A stretch of 64,000 nt of DNA from Glossina fuscipes (GCF_014805625.2 NW_023998432.1:6415212-6479211), one strand, 5' to 3'; shown: positions 12,714 through 23,890, counted from the stretch's first letter. Notes: generated by a model not told the origin, from the sequence alone. A program made the numbers and translations.

Positions 12714-12840
12714 TATGTGCATATGTGTATATGTACAAATGACAAGTGTACAAATATATACATTTATGTATATGTATATATATATATATATATACATATC
12801 TATGTGCATATATGCATATGTACAAATGAAAGTATATGTA
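12584..12840 (+). repeat. Minisatellite, unit about 99 bp, about 2.5 copies
   Basis: The unit holds CATCTATGTGCATATGTGTA followed by AATGACAAGTGTACAAATAT and a TA run. It starts at 12611 and 12710, with a shorter diverged third unit near 12,796. The first two units are almost identical apart from the TA-run length, pointing to recent expansion. Tyr/Ile-rich open frames on both strands here are artefacts of this repeat. Confidence 0.9.
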
Positions 12841-13258
12841 CGTATGTATAGCGTAAATTTTCCTTCTTTGTTATTATTATTAGCTCTTTTTCTTCTAACA
12901 AATATTTATGTGTAAATATATTTTTATGCATGTTTATATAATAAATTTTATAAAATTTAATTTTATGTATTTTCTTTTAGTTTAAATTATCGTAAGTGGT
13001 GTGCAATTTGCGGTAATTAATGTTTAATTAATGGTGGATAAAGAGTGCGCGAGAAAATGTGGCAAGCACAACGCAGATGGTTGAAAACATTTGTGACCAT
13101 CCCGAAACGCATACGAACATACTTTTTTATTTTCTCTCTATATTTTCTTCTTTTACTTTATATTCTCATACGAAATGCTTGTAATGTGAATTTGTCATTT
13201 ACTTTGTTTTTGCGAACATGTACTTAATTTACTTTTAACTTAAGCTTAAAAAAAAAGT

Positions 13259-13264
13259 TTTATT
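13259..13264 (-). terminator. Candidate proximal poly(A) signal of Smr
   Basis: AATAAA on the minus strand, about 400 nt after the annotated Smr stop and 56 nt after the end of the post-stop open frame. It is the first canonical hexamer I noticed downstream of the stop. AT-rich sequence makes chance hexamers common. Confidence 0.35.
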
Positions 13265-13322
13265 ACTCAGTCCACACCTGTCATCCCCTTCTATAATCGG
13301 TATTAACAATCTCTTCGAGCTA

Positions 13323-13661
13323 AAAATAGGAATTGTTACTTTTGAGGTTGCTGCTGTTGGTTTTCACATTACCCTTACTATAATGCTGCTGCAATTGGAT
13401 GCGCGGGTTTTCATTCCCGAGCTTGTATTTACAAGCGTTATAGTGTTGTTGAACGTGCAGTGAAGGCAATATTGATAGCTGTGGGTAATGATGATGTTTA
13501 AGATTCGGTATTTCCTCCGAAAGGGGCTGTTTATATTGAAAGTGGTAGGGGGTGATTGGGGAGTGTGCTTGTTGTTGCGCTTGATACCACTGCGTCTGCT
13601 GCTGTTGCTGCTGCTGCCCTGGTTGTTGACGACATCGAGTCGCTATCGCAGACGCATTCAG
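13323..13661 (-). other. In-frame open extension after the Smr stop codon (113 codons)
   Basis: After the Smr stop TAG (13670-13668) the frame reads TTG, a second stop TGA (13664-13662), then 113 sense codons to TAG at 13322-13320. The extension has no in-frame ATG. It is rich in Gln and His (a CAG/CAA run, then strings such as QWYQAQQQAHSP and LHVQQHYN), resembling Smr coding sequence more than the surrounding T-rich DNA. Possible readings are stop readthrough, an alternative exon end that skips the stops, ancestral coding sequence now in the 3' UTR, or a CAG-rich UTR open by chance. Confidence 0.35.
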
Positions 13662-13667
13662 TCACAA

Positions 13668-15038
13668 CTAATCTTCGTCACTTAAAGCTTCGTATTGAGC
13701 CGATAATAAAGGTTTGGGTTCAGTTGTCGTCGAAGAAGTTGTCATACTGGTTTGAAGATTGGCACCAGAACTAGACGCAGTATTCACAGTTGTATTGGCA
13801 CCGCCATCCGATCCTCCCGCAAGTACGTGGTTTAATTGCTTTTGGGAGGATGATATTGAGGTAGGCGGCATTTGATGAGTTGTATTTAAATTTATTTGTT
13901 GCGGTGCTTGAAGACTAGCAACTGAACTTGGTACATTTAGAGCACTGTAAGGGTACGCGTATGTTGTTGCTGCAAAAGTTGTGACCGGAGACGGCTGATA
14001 CGAACTCGTTATAGACGTTTGACTGTGTGCAGAATCATTACCTGATGAGGAGGACCGTCTACCATTGTCTCTTTCTTCGTACTGATTAGGGGTTTTGCGA
14101 GCCAATGGTTCGTGCTGTTCCTTATTCCGGTGGTCATTATGACGATCATCATTGGCACCTCCACTAGATGCTCTATGATCATCTTCAGTGCGCATTACTT
14201 CCACAATGCGATTTTGTACATATTTCATAGTGTCAAAAGCATGGTTTTGCACCACCGAGGAACCAGTTGGACCAACACCAGAAGTAGTTTGTACATTGCT
14301 GTTGGTGTCGTACGGTCCACCAGCCAAACGCATCGTTGAACTGCCATGTGAATTTGCTGTTGGCGGTCCGTGCTGCTGATAATGATAATCGTGGGCTGCT
14401 GCTGCCTGTTGAATCATAAAATCTTGCATATATTTCCTCGGACTTACAGCTTGAGGCATTCGAATAATATTTCGTTCATCGCCGGGTGTATTTGATCGCC
14501 CTCCCATGCTTGAAGGGTTTGCTGCACTGTTGGAACTCGATGTTGGTTGAGAATTTGTACTTCCTTTAGCAGCTGCTTCAACTTCTTTCTGCACACGCCT
14601 GTTAAATTTCCAACGATCTGGTGTTACAATGTTCTGAGGATCTTGCATGTAGGGTATAAAATTTGATGGTAGAGGTCCCCTTAAATGCACTGGATTAGGT
14701 CCATAGTCATTCGATATTATTGTATCCGTCAATTCACCAAAAGTTATGTTTTTGGTACGCATTTGGGGTGGTTGCTGAGAAGATGAAGCTACTTGAGAGT
14801 TTGTGGACAATGAGCTTCCACTACTACTGCGTCCTCCACGAGAACTTGGAGAGGGTGAGGGCTCATGCTGATTTCCAGTCGGTGTTGACGAGGAGCCCAC
14901 GGCACGATCGTTATCCAAGTCTATGTTAATAATATTAGGAGACGAAGATTTACCATTATTTTCGGCAGCTGCTAAACTGGCAAGTGTAGCGTTCGATGCA
15001 TGCTGGCGTGACGGACCAATATCACGTGAATTATACTG
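13668..15038 (-). CDS. Smr: Smr (SMRTER corepressor), last coding exon with C terminus
   Basis: Encodes residues 2502-2957, numbered from the first full codon in this window. Translation enters at the TAG acceptor (15040-15039) in phase 0 and ends with ALSDED at the stop 13670-13668. This C-terminal LSD motif is shared by SMRT/N-CoR proteins. At about 2599-2609 the segment ITFGELTDTII aligns in spacing with the vertebrate N-CoR receptor-interaction segment that contains its ICQII box, so it is a candidate CoRNR box for binding unliganded nuclear receptors (EcR-USP in flies). The rest is Ser/Thr/Asn/Gln-rich and probably disordered. The acceptor is a TAGCAG tandem, so one Gln may be optional. 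Confidence 0.95.
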   Translation of the reverse strand, partial: QYNSRDIGPSRQHASNATLASLAAAENNGKSSSPNIINIDLDNDRAVGSSSTPTGNQHEPSPSPSSRGGRSSSGSSLSTNSQVASSSQQPPQMRTKNITFGELTDTIISNDYGPNPVHLRGPLPSNFIPYMQDPQNIVTPDRWKFNRRVQKEVEAAAKGSTNSQPTSSSNSAANPSSMGGRSNTPGDERNIIRMPQAVSPRKYMQDFMIQQAAAAHDYHYQQHGPPTANSHGSSTMRLAGGPYDTNSNVQTTSGVGPTGSSVVQNHAFDTMKYVQNRIVEVMRTEDDHRASSGGANDDRHNDHRNKEQHEPLARKTPNQYEERDNGRRSSSSGNDSAHSQTSITSSYQPSPVTTFAATTYAYPYSALNVPSSVASLQAPQQINLNTTHQMPPTSISSSQKQLNHVLAGGSDGGANTTVNTASSSGANLQTSMTTSSTTTEPKPLLSAQYEALSDED

Positions 15039-15093
15039 CTAAAAATGTATACATCATAATGTAAAATCATAAATTACTTGGAATTAAACTTAC

Positions 15094-15244
15094 GAATGAT
15101 GATCGTGTTAAATCTCTACTTATGCTTATCGCCCCCGGTTCGGAGCTGCCTTGACTAATTTGATGTTTGATAATGGCATCAATTAAAGTCTGGGCGGACA
15201 ATGTGCCCTCTGAGGGTGGTTGGCCAGGATGGGTTCTATGATAT
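15094..15244 (-). CDS. Smr: Smr exon with candidate CoRNR box
   Basis: A 151-nt exon (residues 2452-2501, after the split Leu codon 2451) between acceptor GCGCAG and donor GTAAGT. It reads YHRTHPGQPP and then TLIDAIIKHQIS. The LIDAII core (2471-2476) fits the hydrophobic spacing of CoRNR receptor-interaction boxes, and its position upstream of the second box mirrors the paired interaction domains of vertebrate N-CoR. It is flanked by short introns of 206 bp (15450-15245) and 55 bp (15093-15039). The function is inferred from family architecture. Confidence 0.93.
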
Positions 15245-15450
15245 CTGCGCATGTAAAGGTACATACACAAGTACAGTCACGAAGTTAAATATAGATTACG
15301 TTTATTGACCAGTGGACGATTAATGACGATGGCAAAAAGTAATACAGATTTGGTAAAAACGAGAATGAAAAAAAAGTAGGAAGGAGAAAAACTTTTTATG
15401 TCTCATCGAATGGTTATGATACATTATTACATGTTATAAACGATACTTAC

Positions 15451-16132
15451 AGATCTCTTTCTCTATCGGAAATAGACCGTGGAGGTCCAGCTTCACTTGG
15501 TGGTCCCCGAATATAATGCTGACTTCCAGTAGCAGCCGATGTCGTTGCATTGCCAGCATAGATACGTTCCATTCGCCGCCCATCACGTTCACGATCTTCC
15601 GCAGCTAGTTCCTGTTCACGTCTTTCACGATTTCTCTCACGTTGTTCTCTCTCTCGTTCTCGCTGTTCCCGTTCTCGGTCTAAACGCTCAACGTGCATTC
15701 TTTCAATACGCTCTCGTTCCTGGCGTTTTTGTTGCAAATCTCGATCTCTTTCTAAGGCTGCGTTATGCATGCGTTGATCACGTTTCGCTTGTTCTAAACG
15801 TCGTTGCATGTCTACTGCATTCGCCGCATGATGTTGTCGATACTGCTGCTGTTGTGCAGCAACTACAGCTTGCTGCTGTTGAGCAACAACAGCTGCGGCA
15901 GCCGCATGTTGTTGATGATGGTGTTGCAATTGCAGAGCAGCCATATGGTCACGATTCATTTGGTATCGAATGGCGTCATGATGAGATGGCAGCGGTTGTT
16001 GTTGCGTAGACGCAGAAGGTGACGGCGCGGTCGCTGAAGTGGATGATAATTTTTCGTCTTTTGGCGAAGGCACTGGTAGCTGAGGTTGCTGTACCGCCAC
16101 ATCAACGAATGAACTGAAAGCGTCATGTCCAG
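15451..16132 (-). CDS. Smr: Smr exon, polyQ/A and Arg-Glu-rich helix
   Basis: A 682-nt exon (residues 2225-2450 plus split codons), with acceptor CTTATTTAG and donor GTAAGT. It starts GHDAFSSFVDVAVQQPQL, passes through Gln/His/Ala runs (AAAAAVVAQQQQAVVAAQQQQ), and then has about 80 residues of Arg/Glu/Gln repeats (for example REREQREREREQRERNRER) that should form a long charged single helix or coiled coil. Similar Arg/Glu-rich stretches occur in vertebrate N-CoR/SMRT, but I cannot assign a specific partner here. Open frames on the plus strand across this exon are antisense shadows. Confidence 0.95.
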
Positions 16133-16206
16133 CTAAATAAGCAAAATGTTATTCGAATTTTATTTTCATATTTTGTGATCTTTTTTGTGTTTTTTACCGA
16201 ACTCAC

Positions 16207-16349
16207 CTGGAGGATAATTGTGGGGCATTACAACGTGCATGCGACTTTGTGGTGGTGCTGCAGGCGATGGAGGTTTCGAGCCCCCCGTGTTGTGCCGTTG
16301 AATAACGCCTTGACGTGGGGGTGGTGGCGTACGATGAGGGCTAGGAGTG
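16207..16349 (-). CDS. Smr: Smr small proline-rich exon
   Basis: A 143-nt exon (residues 2177-2223) joined in frame on both sides, with a 62-bp intron upstream (16411-16350) and a 74-bp intron downstream (16206-16133). The peptide is TPSPHRTPPPPRQGVIQRHN then a Pro/Ser stretch ending MPHNYPP. GVIQRHN resembles the repeated 'G(V/I)IQR' phrases of SMRT/N-CoR middle regions. It has no start codon of its own, so single-ORF methods would miss it. Confidence 0.9.
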
Positions 16350-16411
16350 CTTAAAAATTTACGTAAAAATATGATTGTAAGTTTTACGGAGTCAATTTTA
16401 ATAAGTGTTAC

Positions 16412-19061
16412 CTATTTGCATGGTCCGCTGGTGAAGCCCTACTTGAATACTCTGTTCGACCTCTTTCTTTATCGTAGTAAACTAAACCAGACCCACTATT
16501 TCTAGAAGAAGGAGATTCTTTGCCGGAATTACCAACACTTGCTGAGCTGGCGCTACCACTGCGCGGAATACTACGCTGTTGTTGGCCTTGCATTTGCTGG
16601 GATGTTATATAATCATGCATAACAATTTGTCGGGTGCTAAGCACTGGAGATGGCTGTTCTACGGTGTAAGGAGGTCTGGAATACGGACCCACTGCGTAAG
16701 CATTTTGTTGAGATGCTTGGGGAGGGGGTTGTTGCTGCTGTTGAGCAGGGCTCTGACGCTGGCTAGATTTGAAACTATATTCGTAGGCCCTTTTATTGTC
16801 CATGTGATGAGTAGGGAGGTGTATAGGTGTTCCCTGGGTTATTGAACCCACCTTGTTACTTTCAGCACCAATAGAGTTAGAGGAAGGTGGAGTTTGACGC
16901 AATAAGTTGTCAAATTTAGGGCTAAGAGTAGCACCTGTCTGCGCAGGGTGCACAATTATTTGCTGAGTGGCGTTATTAACTGGAGTTCCGTGTGTTATGG
17001 AACCTTTTGGCCCAACCAATAGCTGTTGCTGTGGCTGTGAGGGCGAAGGTGCTTGGCTGTGCGATGGTGGAGGCGGCGGGTGTATTATTTGTGGACTTAA
17101 CTTAGAAGGAATTTTGTTCGCCCCACTAATATTCTTACCGTGTTGCGCAGTCAGCTGCAAATGTGATGTCTGTCCTTGTGGGGATTGAGTTTGAGTTGAC
17201 TGGCCTCTATTTCCATTGTTAGTAGCGGAACCACCGGATGTTTGTGTTATAGACATAGGAACAGGTACTTGCGACACATAAAGAGAACCCGGGGGTGGTA
17301 CCTTACCCACTCCAACACTAGTGGAGTGTGTATGATAGAGAAAAGTATGATTGGGTGGGGCGCCAATTAGCTGAGTAGACTCTGAGCCGCGATAAATGGC
17401 AGCTACATTATTAACATGTTTTCCAGACCCGTTTGATGCCATTTGTTGATGCCGTGACGTTACTGGCTCAACGGCCGAACAAGAGAGACTAACTGATGAT
17501 CCAGAAGAAGAGGTATGGGGGGAATTTCCATCGCGTGATGGTTTTTTTATCGACAAATCCAAGGTCTGTGGTTCCGGCTCATTGTTACGTGAAAGTTGAG
17601 TGCTGGCATAAATAATTGTTTCAGGTGGTGGCACATGTGGCGGAGTCGGGGTTTTTCCACTTTTTATCATTGGAGTAATCGTTGCTTTAATGTCATGCTG
17701 CTGGTGATGCATTATATTATGCGATGTTGGCTGTAAATGCTGACTTGGTACGTACGAGTTCACTACAGAGAGAGTAGCCAAGTTTTCAAGTTGTCCACCC
17801 GACACTGAAACGTTTGTTCTTAGGGTTGGCGTTTGCTGCTGGGGTTGTCGAATGTTAATATTCTGCATGGAATTGTTGGTAGTAACAGTACTGCTTAACA
17901 AAGGTTGACCGTGGGCTTGTTGCTGTGGCTTAATGGAACCATCATTTCGATATTCCCGAACTATTGTCACATCATTGTTGCTATTGGAATTGTTGCTGCT
18001 GCTACTGCTGATTGCATCACTATTACTTCTACCTGACTCTGCTGAGAGTTGCAAGGGTTTAGTTACACTAATCGTTGTCGATTGTGATGGCATTTTCGAT
18101 GGAGGTGGACCTTTTTGCTTGAGCGACCGTTCGATGACTGTATACAAAAAGTCTTGCAAGTCTCCCGAAGTTACATCGTGACGTTGACTTTGAATCGGAG
18201 TGGACATTGGTCCATTTGTTGAGACAGGCGGTGGTCCCAAACCACTGCCAGCATTTACTACAGCAGCATTAGTGTTGCTGCTGTTTAGTATTACTTTAGG
18301 GCTGTGCCGATTGGCAGGGGAGTTCTCATTTTCTTCGTCAGCTGTTTCTGTAGCTGATGAGTCATATTCTTCCGACGTTTTTTGCTTTTTAGGCGCATGT
18401 CCAAGGGGCGGTAACAAACGTTCATCAGACTTTGTTATTGCAACATTGGATGTGCTGTTGCCTGTAGGTGTTGCAATCGTATCCGGCAGAGAAGGCGTGC
18501 CACTTACTAAACTCACAACCGGTGTTACTGAAACCATTTGTGACGGTTTTGGTACGGTATCTTTTATGAGGGTATTATGACGTTGACGATTTTTTGGGCT
18601 TTCAACAGATGCAGTATCACTTCCGCTTGCATCGCGTTCATCGCAGGAAGAAGTACTTACATCCGATTCATCGCCGTCAGTATGTCGTTCTTCATCAGTT
18701 AGATTGATGTGGGGATCTAATTTACGACGAATACGCATTAAGCAGGCCGAACAGCATCGTGTCGCTTGCAGAGGAATCTGGAATTCCTTTATGATGGGAT
18801 CTCGTACCTCCGCTCCTAGGTCATAAAGTCGCGCTGGGATATTACGCAACCGCTTAGCTCGGTCTTTTGGATTGGGGCATGTGGGTAGAGGACAATTGGG
18901 GCAGCGGGCTCGCACTGATTTGCATTGACACGTATTGCATACACGCGCCCCAGTTGGTATAGTTTCATCCAAAATATCATACTGTTGACCGCGACCCCTT
19001 TTAAGTGGTCTAGTGCGAAGGCAGTTGTCAGCTTTACAAATAAAACATGTTGCCAGTTTGT
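16412..19061 (-). CDS. Smr: Smr large central exon: Cys-rich domain, GSI and ITS motifs
   Basis: A 2,650-nt exon (residues 1294-2175 plus split codons). The acceptor is ATTTCTAG at 19063-19062 and the donor GTAACA at 16411; the first two bases AC complete a Gly-Lys-Asp junction with the distant upstream exon. It opens with a cysteine-rich domain of about 110 residues (CFICK, then CNTCQCKSVRARCPNCPLP, then CCSACLMRIRRK) with several CxxC pairs that could bind zinc. About 600 low-complexity Ser/Gln/Pro residues follow. GSITHGTP and GSITQGTP (GSI-type motifs of N-CoR/SMRT) and DYITSQQMQ (ITS-type motif) lie near the end. The first Met-like codon at 18972 is internal, not a start. Confidence 0.95.
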
Positions 19062-21100
19062 CTAGAAATATTAAAAAATAAAAATATTTCTATACATAAT
19101 CGCATTGATAAATTAAAGCACACCGCATAACATAAGGCTTATTAAACTTGGACTATGAAAAGCCTTAAAAATTCTAAGACATGGTTACTCAAATTGAGCA
19201 CATGGTCGCCTTATTACACATTTTCTTCATTCAACGTTTTTTTGCAACTTTACGGAAGGTAATTGTGAAACGGTTGGGGAAAATTTCAAAAACATTTACG
19301 TTTAACTATACTGTAGTAATTATTAAATTACTCGCACATTTTCATACAGACTCTTTCAGGCAGGTTTCTGGAAACTCATGCAGACGACGGCCTTCATATC
19401 GTCATCGCGCTCGTCACATAGAAATAAGAAAGTACGGAACAATGTACTCACGAAAATCTTTTGTTACTGCAGCTGAATATGAATACCCACTTTGTTATTT
19501 TTCCATTTTTATCCCAAGTGCTGCAGGATTGCAAGGCGTGTCTTGCATGTGGTTGACGCTTTTTATTATTTTAATGAATAATCGCCAAGGATTTTTCGAT
19601 TAAAAAAAAAATTAAGAAACGCTGCAAGTTGCAATCGCGTCGGGAAGAAAATTAAGAAGCTACGATCATTTTGCACAGCCGCCGTCTCCCAAAAAATTAT
19701 TCATCACGAATAAATAGAATTATATATTGACATAAATATTTCCGTAATTTCAGCAAATACATTACCTAACGTAAGTTACTTAAATGAGTAATTACCGATT
19801 CTTTTTGAATGAAATATGTTCTCATATCAATTGCATAACGCAAATTTCATAATTGATCAATATATTTTCATTTAAATAAAATCGATGAACGATTTGAAAA
19901 TTTATTTGATTATAAATTAAAGCTAACCAATTGATGAATTAGCCAATTACCTGAACAAGATTGGCTTCTAGGTAAACATAACTTTCTTTACTTCCCTGAA
20001 ATATATATTCGCTCGAAATTAATTACATTTGCTTTATGGTCACAATGGTATGGCTTAAATAAAAATTTGACCTGTGTTTATATGTAGTTGAATTTTTCTT
20101 CTGTCACTCGCTTGTTTACTTATTCATTGTTATTTCAATTTCTTGCAATTATCACATATTTTCTTGCTTGTCTGTTTAACTTTGTCTCTAAGTACACGTA
20201 GTTTAGCGTAAATTTCTTCTGTATGCATTTGCATATCATTAAAATAATATAAAGCCCCATTCAGCAAACTTTATAGTAAAGAAATAATATTTAACTGTGG
20301 TCGAAATTCTGTGCACACATATTCATTTTAAACACATCAACAAAAAATGTTCAGTGTAATACTCTTAAATCTTTACCGGAGAAATTGCACAGAAGGGCAT
20401 GCTTGGCGCGATTCATGTTCTAAAAACGTTGAAAAATAAATACATACCGATCTTTTGATGGTAACTACAAAAAGAGAATCTTTTTGAATTCATATTTTAC
20501 GTTATATGGTTTAATGCAATAAATAGATCTATTAAGTATATTGCGTGAGAAAATGCTTTAAGAATAATATACCTTTATTTCTTTTTCAAAAACACACTAA
20601 ATCTATTACAAGCGATTGAAAATACTCAGTAGATTTTCAAAACCAAGCTTAGTTAATGTTCACAAAATATAATTCACTAAAATTTTTGCCATTAGAACTA
20701 TAGTTCAAATAATAACAACTTCTACAGTTAAGGAATTTTTCGCAATAGAACAATACTGATATGCAAGAAACCAAAATGATTTACATTTCCGCTGGTAATA
20801 ATCGAGACGCAAAACATTGCTAAAATAGACAGATGAAAAATGGTAAAGGCGTTCACATTTTACATTTTTATATAAATTTGTCTAATATCCTAATACACTA
20901 TTTAGCATGAATTGTCTGTCTGGAATGAATTTTCCAATGTCGTAAGCAAAAATTAATTGAGTTTTGACAAAATATCGTTCAAGAATACAATTGCCAAATA
21001 ATGTAAAATTTTCCGTATATTAATTTGTCATCTAATACCACTAAACTAAAATGAATTAATTAATTTACAACATCAGACGGTACATACGAAAATGATGAAG
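19062..21100. other. Intronic AT-rich sequence
   Basis: No feature was recognised. A 140-codon plus-strand frame at 19181-19603 has no domain and is treated as chance. Confidence 0.4.
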
Positions 21101-21104
21101 AGTT

Positions 21105-21165
21105 TTAACACTAGAACTACTAACGTTTTGCGTATGCCTATTTCCAAATGGGCAAATTCCACCCA
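21105..21165 (+). repeat. Short dispersed repeat (partner near 34.32 kb)
   Basis: AACTACTAACGTTTTGCGTATGC matches AACTAACGTTTTGAGTATGC at about 34,325 with a small gap. It is preceded by TTTTAACACTAGAA, a TTAA next to CACTAG. A piggyBac-like terminal sequence is possible but unproven. Confidence 0.35.
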
Positions 21166-21399
21166 TAATCTTGGTCAAATTAACATTGGGTAATAGACAT
21201 GCCTTGGTCGATTAAAAAGTCAGGTTTATGCTATGCTATCCTGCCGAACAACTATAGCAATGGGTATGTGGAAATCCGTGAATAATCAAAAATTCATACC
21301 TACATTAAATGGAGTAACTAAATTTTATCAATAAACAATATTTTTTTATCATTTTTATAGCAAATATCAGACGTAGGGAGTTACCTTCTTCGTTCTCAG

Positions 21400-21720
21400 A
21401 AGGCAGTTCCACAGACCTTATAAAATGATCAGTTTCAAATTCTGAATCGATCTAAGTATGCCTGTAAGCCTTTCTCTCCGTCTATCTGACGTAAATATTC
21501 GCCTAGAAGACATTGCCTTCAAATTTTGGGAAATTACGAAGGCAGGTTGGTATTAAAAATAGGTTAAATCGGTCCACATACACGCCTACAGTTGAAATCG
21601 CTTGTATTTTTGATAGGTAGAAAATCGAAGTTTTTTGTTTATTACTCAAAACTATAGCGGCAAAAGTTTCTACGTATATTCTGTTGTATAGTACCGGTAG
21701 CAAAATGAAAAAAAAAACCG
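21400..21720 (+). repeat. Dispersed repeat family 'TCTGAATCGATYTAAG', copy
   Basis: Opens TTCTGAATCGATCTAAG, followed by a pyrimidine-rich 'CTGTC/CCGTC' zone, and ends with TTGTTTATTACTCAAAA. This layout is shared with copies at 27.09, 45.9 and 63.7 kb. No coding capacity was seen. Confidence 0.5.
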
Positions 21721-23890
21721 TATAATATTAAACAATATAGAAATTTAAAACTTTTCGTTTTTTTAAGCTAAAGGTGTTGGATATTAAAGATTTGGCCATA
21801 ATTGAATATAATCTTTATATTTACTTTTATTGTTTTTACGATTAATTGTTTACCTTGATATAAACCTGTTGTCATCCCAACTTGTTTTCATGTGTAATTC
21901 CGTCCCATATCTTACTAACGCTAGTATTCAATTTCACTCCAGTTTATGATTGGTAGAATAATGCAGATAGGTGGTAACGATTGTAACTTATTATGATTTG
22001 TTGTGTTTGCCGCGTTTTATATAGAACTAGTATAAAGAATTGGAGAAGAACGCTCAGAACTTATACAGAACTAGTATTTTTAACTAACTTAGATTCTTTT
22101 TAACAATGAACAAATGCAGAAAATGTTGGTGAAATTAAAAAGAAGAAAATGGATCGTAATGATGCTAGCTTTTAAAAATGACTGGAAAGTATCACAATAA
22201 TGTAAGTAAATTATACAAATTAGATGTCCAAGGTAAAAGTTTGTTTGATTGGGCGATGCAAAGATGTCGAATTTATGATAGGTAGGCTAGGAGTCAATTT
22301 TGACTAGCATTTGTATTGGTCGGTGATCACACCAGTTATAATGACAATAATACTAATTGGCTCTCTCATTATAAATCGGCGGTGTAACAATACAAGCCAT
22401 TCGAAGTGAATATATAGTAAGCCCAAACTTGTTCTTCTGAAAATCACTAAACGTCTTAAAATTGCCTGCACAGTTATTTGTATCTGTTACACACGATGCT
22501 GTTATTACGTAGACTAAAATATATTGTAGTGCTTTCAAATCTACACTTTTTTGAGGTACTCATGATTGAGTGGTTAGAGACTAGTAAATAAAACTAAGTA
22601 AAATGTTTTTATTTTATTTTAAAAAGAACAGTTAGTTGTTTTTACCTCTAACACATTATTAGTTTAATTTTCCCATTTTTTTTAAATAACTTTTCAACAA
22701 AAGTGTTCTGTGAAATCATTTGATGTTGAAATTTTACTTCGTATTACTGCATAATTATTATTAGTGGTGCTTTTGTCGTATTCTATATAGAGCTCGCAGT
22801 ACAAATTAAGTTCTATATAGAATTGATTTAATTCAGTGTAGTTATGTAAATGTTGCCAGCTTTATGCTACTATGCCAATCGTAAAAAAGAAACATGTGCT
22901 ATTTCACCTTTATGTTATGTATTTAAGAAAAGTTCAGAATACCTAAATGAAAGGTAAATGTTCCATTTTCGTTTCAATTTTCAGATATATTTTTAAAAAA
23001 AAATTCTTAATTAATATATAAAATAAAAAATTCTCAGAGTGAATCTGCTCGGTAAAATGAAATAATCTGCAAAATCTTTTCTCAAGTAACAAAAACACAT
23101 TCTCTATTACTACTGTTACACGCGTTTCAGAATGTACAACGTTGAAATGTCGTTGCGCTATAGTCAAATTTCCAACCTTTTTGGAAAGTTTGCCCCATTT
23201 TGTTTTTTTAATTTTATATCCACCCAATTTTGTTTTATCACATATTTTACAAAAGTAAAACCAAGGGAAAATGCCAATTCTGGGCAATGATAGTATAAAC
23301 ATTTTTTTTTTTTTAAATTATATGTATGCTTAATGCATCCCCTTTAAACAACCTAAAAAAAAAAAGCATAAGCAAGTAATTTCAATAAATGCGAACAATG
23401 AATTTTATTATTTTCCAAGACGGCGCCATTAAATAGAGTGAGAAGTTTTATAGTGATTGATCCTTTTACATATAAATAATGACGCCAAGTATATATTGAT
23501 GTATAGAAATATTCAAGTATTCTTTTGTTAGAAGGCAAAGATGTAATGATAGTTAGTTACGTAGCTTACTATCTCTCACAAATTTAAAATTTTTGCTTTA
23601 TTTCTTTGTATACATAAAATAATTTTTTTTAGATTTTATTCTCCTTTTACAGGTGCTTTGTTTTATAAAGGCACCTCTGAACATTCAATTCTAAGTCAAA
23701 TTTGTTAGAAACGATATCTATTTTGCTATCGACTCATTTGGCAGATATAAGAAAGGATATTTCACATTGTTGTGATATTTTTGTACGACCATAATAAAAA
23801 AAAAAAAAGTTAATGAAAAATAATGGGTGACGATGTAGTGCTCTGTGTCACCCAAACAGTGAAAGCGATGGTTACATTTTTTTACTTTAT
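21721..23890. other. Intronic AT-rich sequence
   Basis: Nothing was recognised. Minus-strand frames such as 23302-22943 are AT-biased and featureless. Confidence 0.4.

Larger units (their letters stand above)
9400..13258. other. AT-rich DNA downstream of Smr with microsatellites
   Basis: No gene was recognised. The stretch is dominated by T-rich sequence and the simple repeats listed separately. Part may be Smr 3' UTR if distal poly(A) sites are used; many minus-strand AATAAA hexamers are present, so the transcript end cannot be fixed by eye. Confidence 0.5.

Noticed and set aside
12511..12915. Tyr/Ile-rich ORFs on both strands
   Set aside because: Products of the TA-rich minisatellite reading open in several frames.
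15539..16009. 156-codon plus-strand ORF
   Set aside because: Antisense shadow of the Gln/Arg-rich Smr exon; its sequence follows from the repeats on the other strand.
18961..18972. Possible translation start of the central Smr exon at 18972
   Set aside because: The codon is TTG and the frame is open upstream to a good splice acceptor at 19062 with matching phase.
19181..19603. 140-codon plus-strand ORF just upstream of the central Smr exon
   Set aside because: No motif, random-looking composition; lies within the Smr intron.
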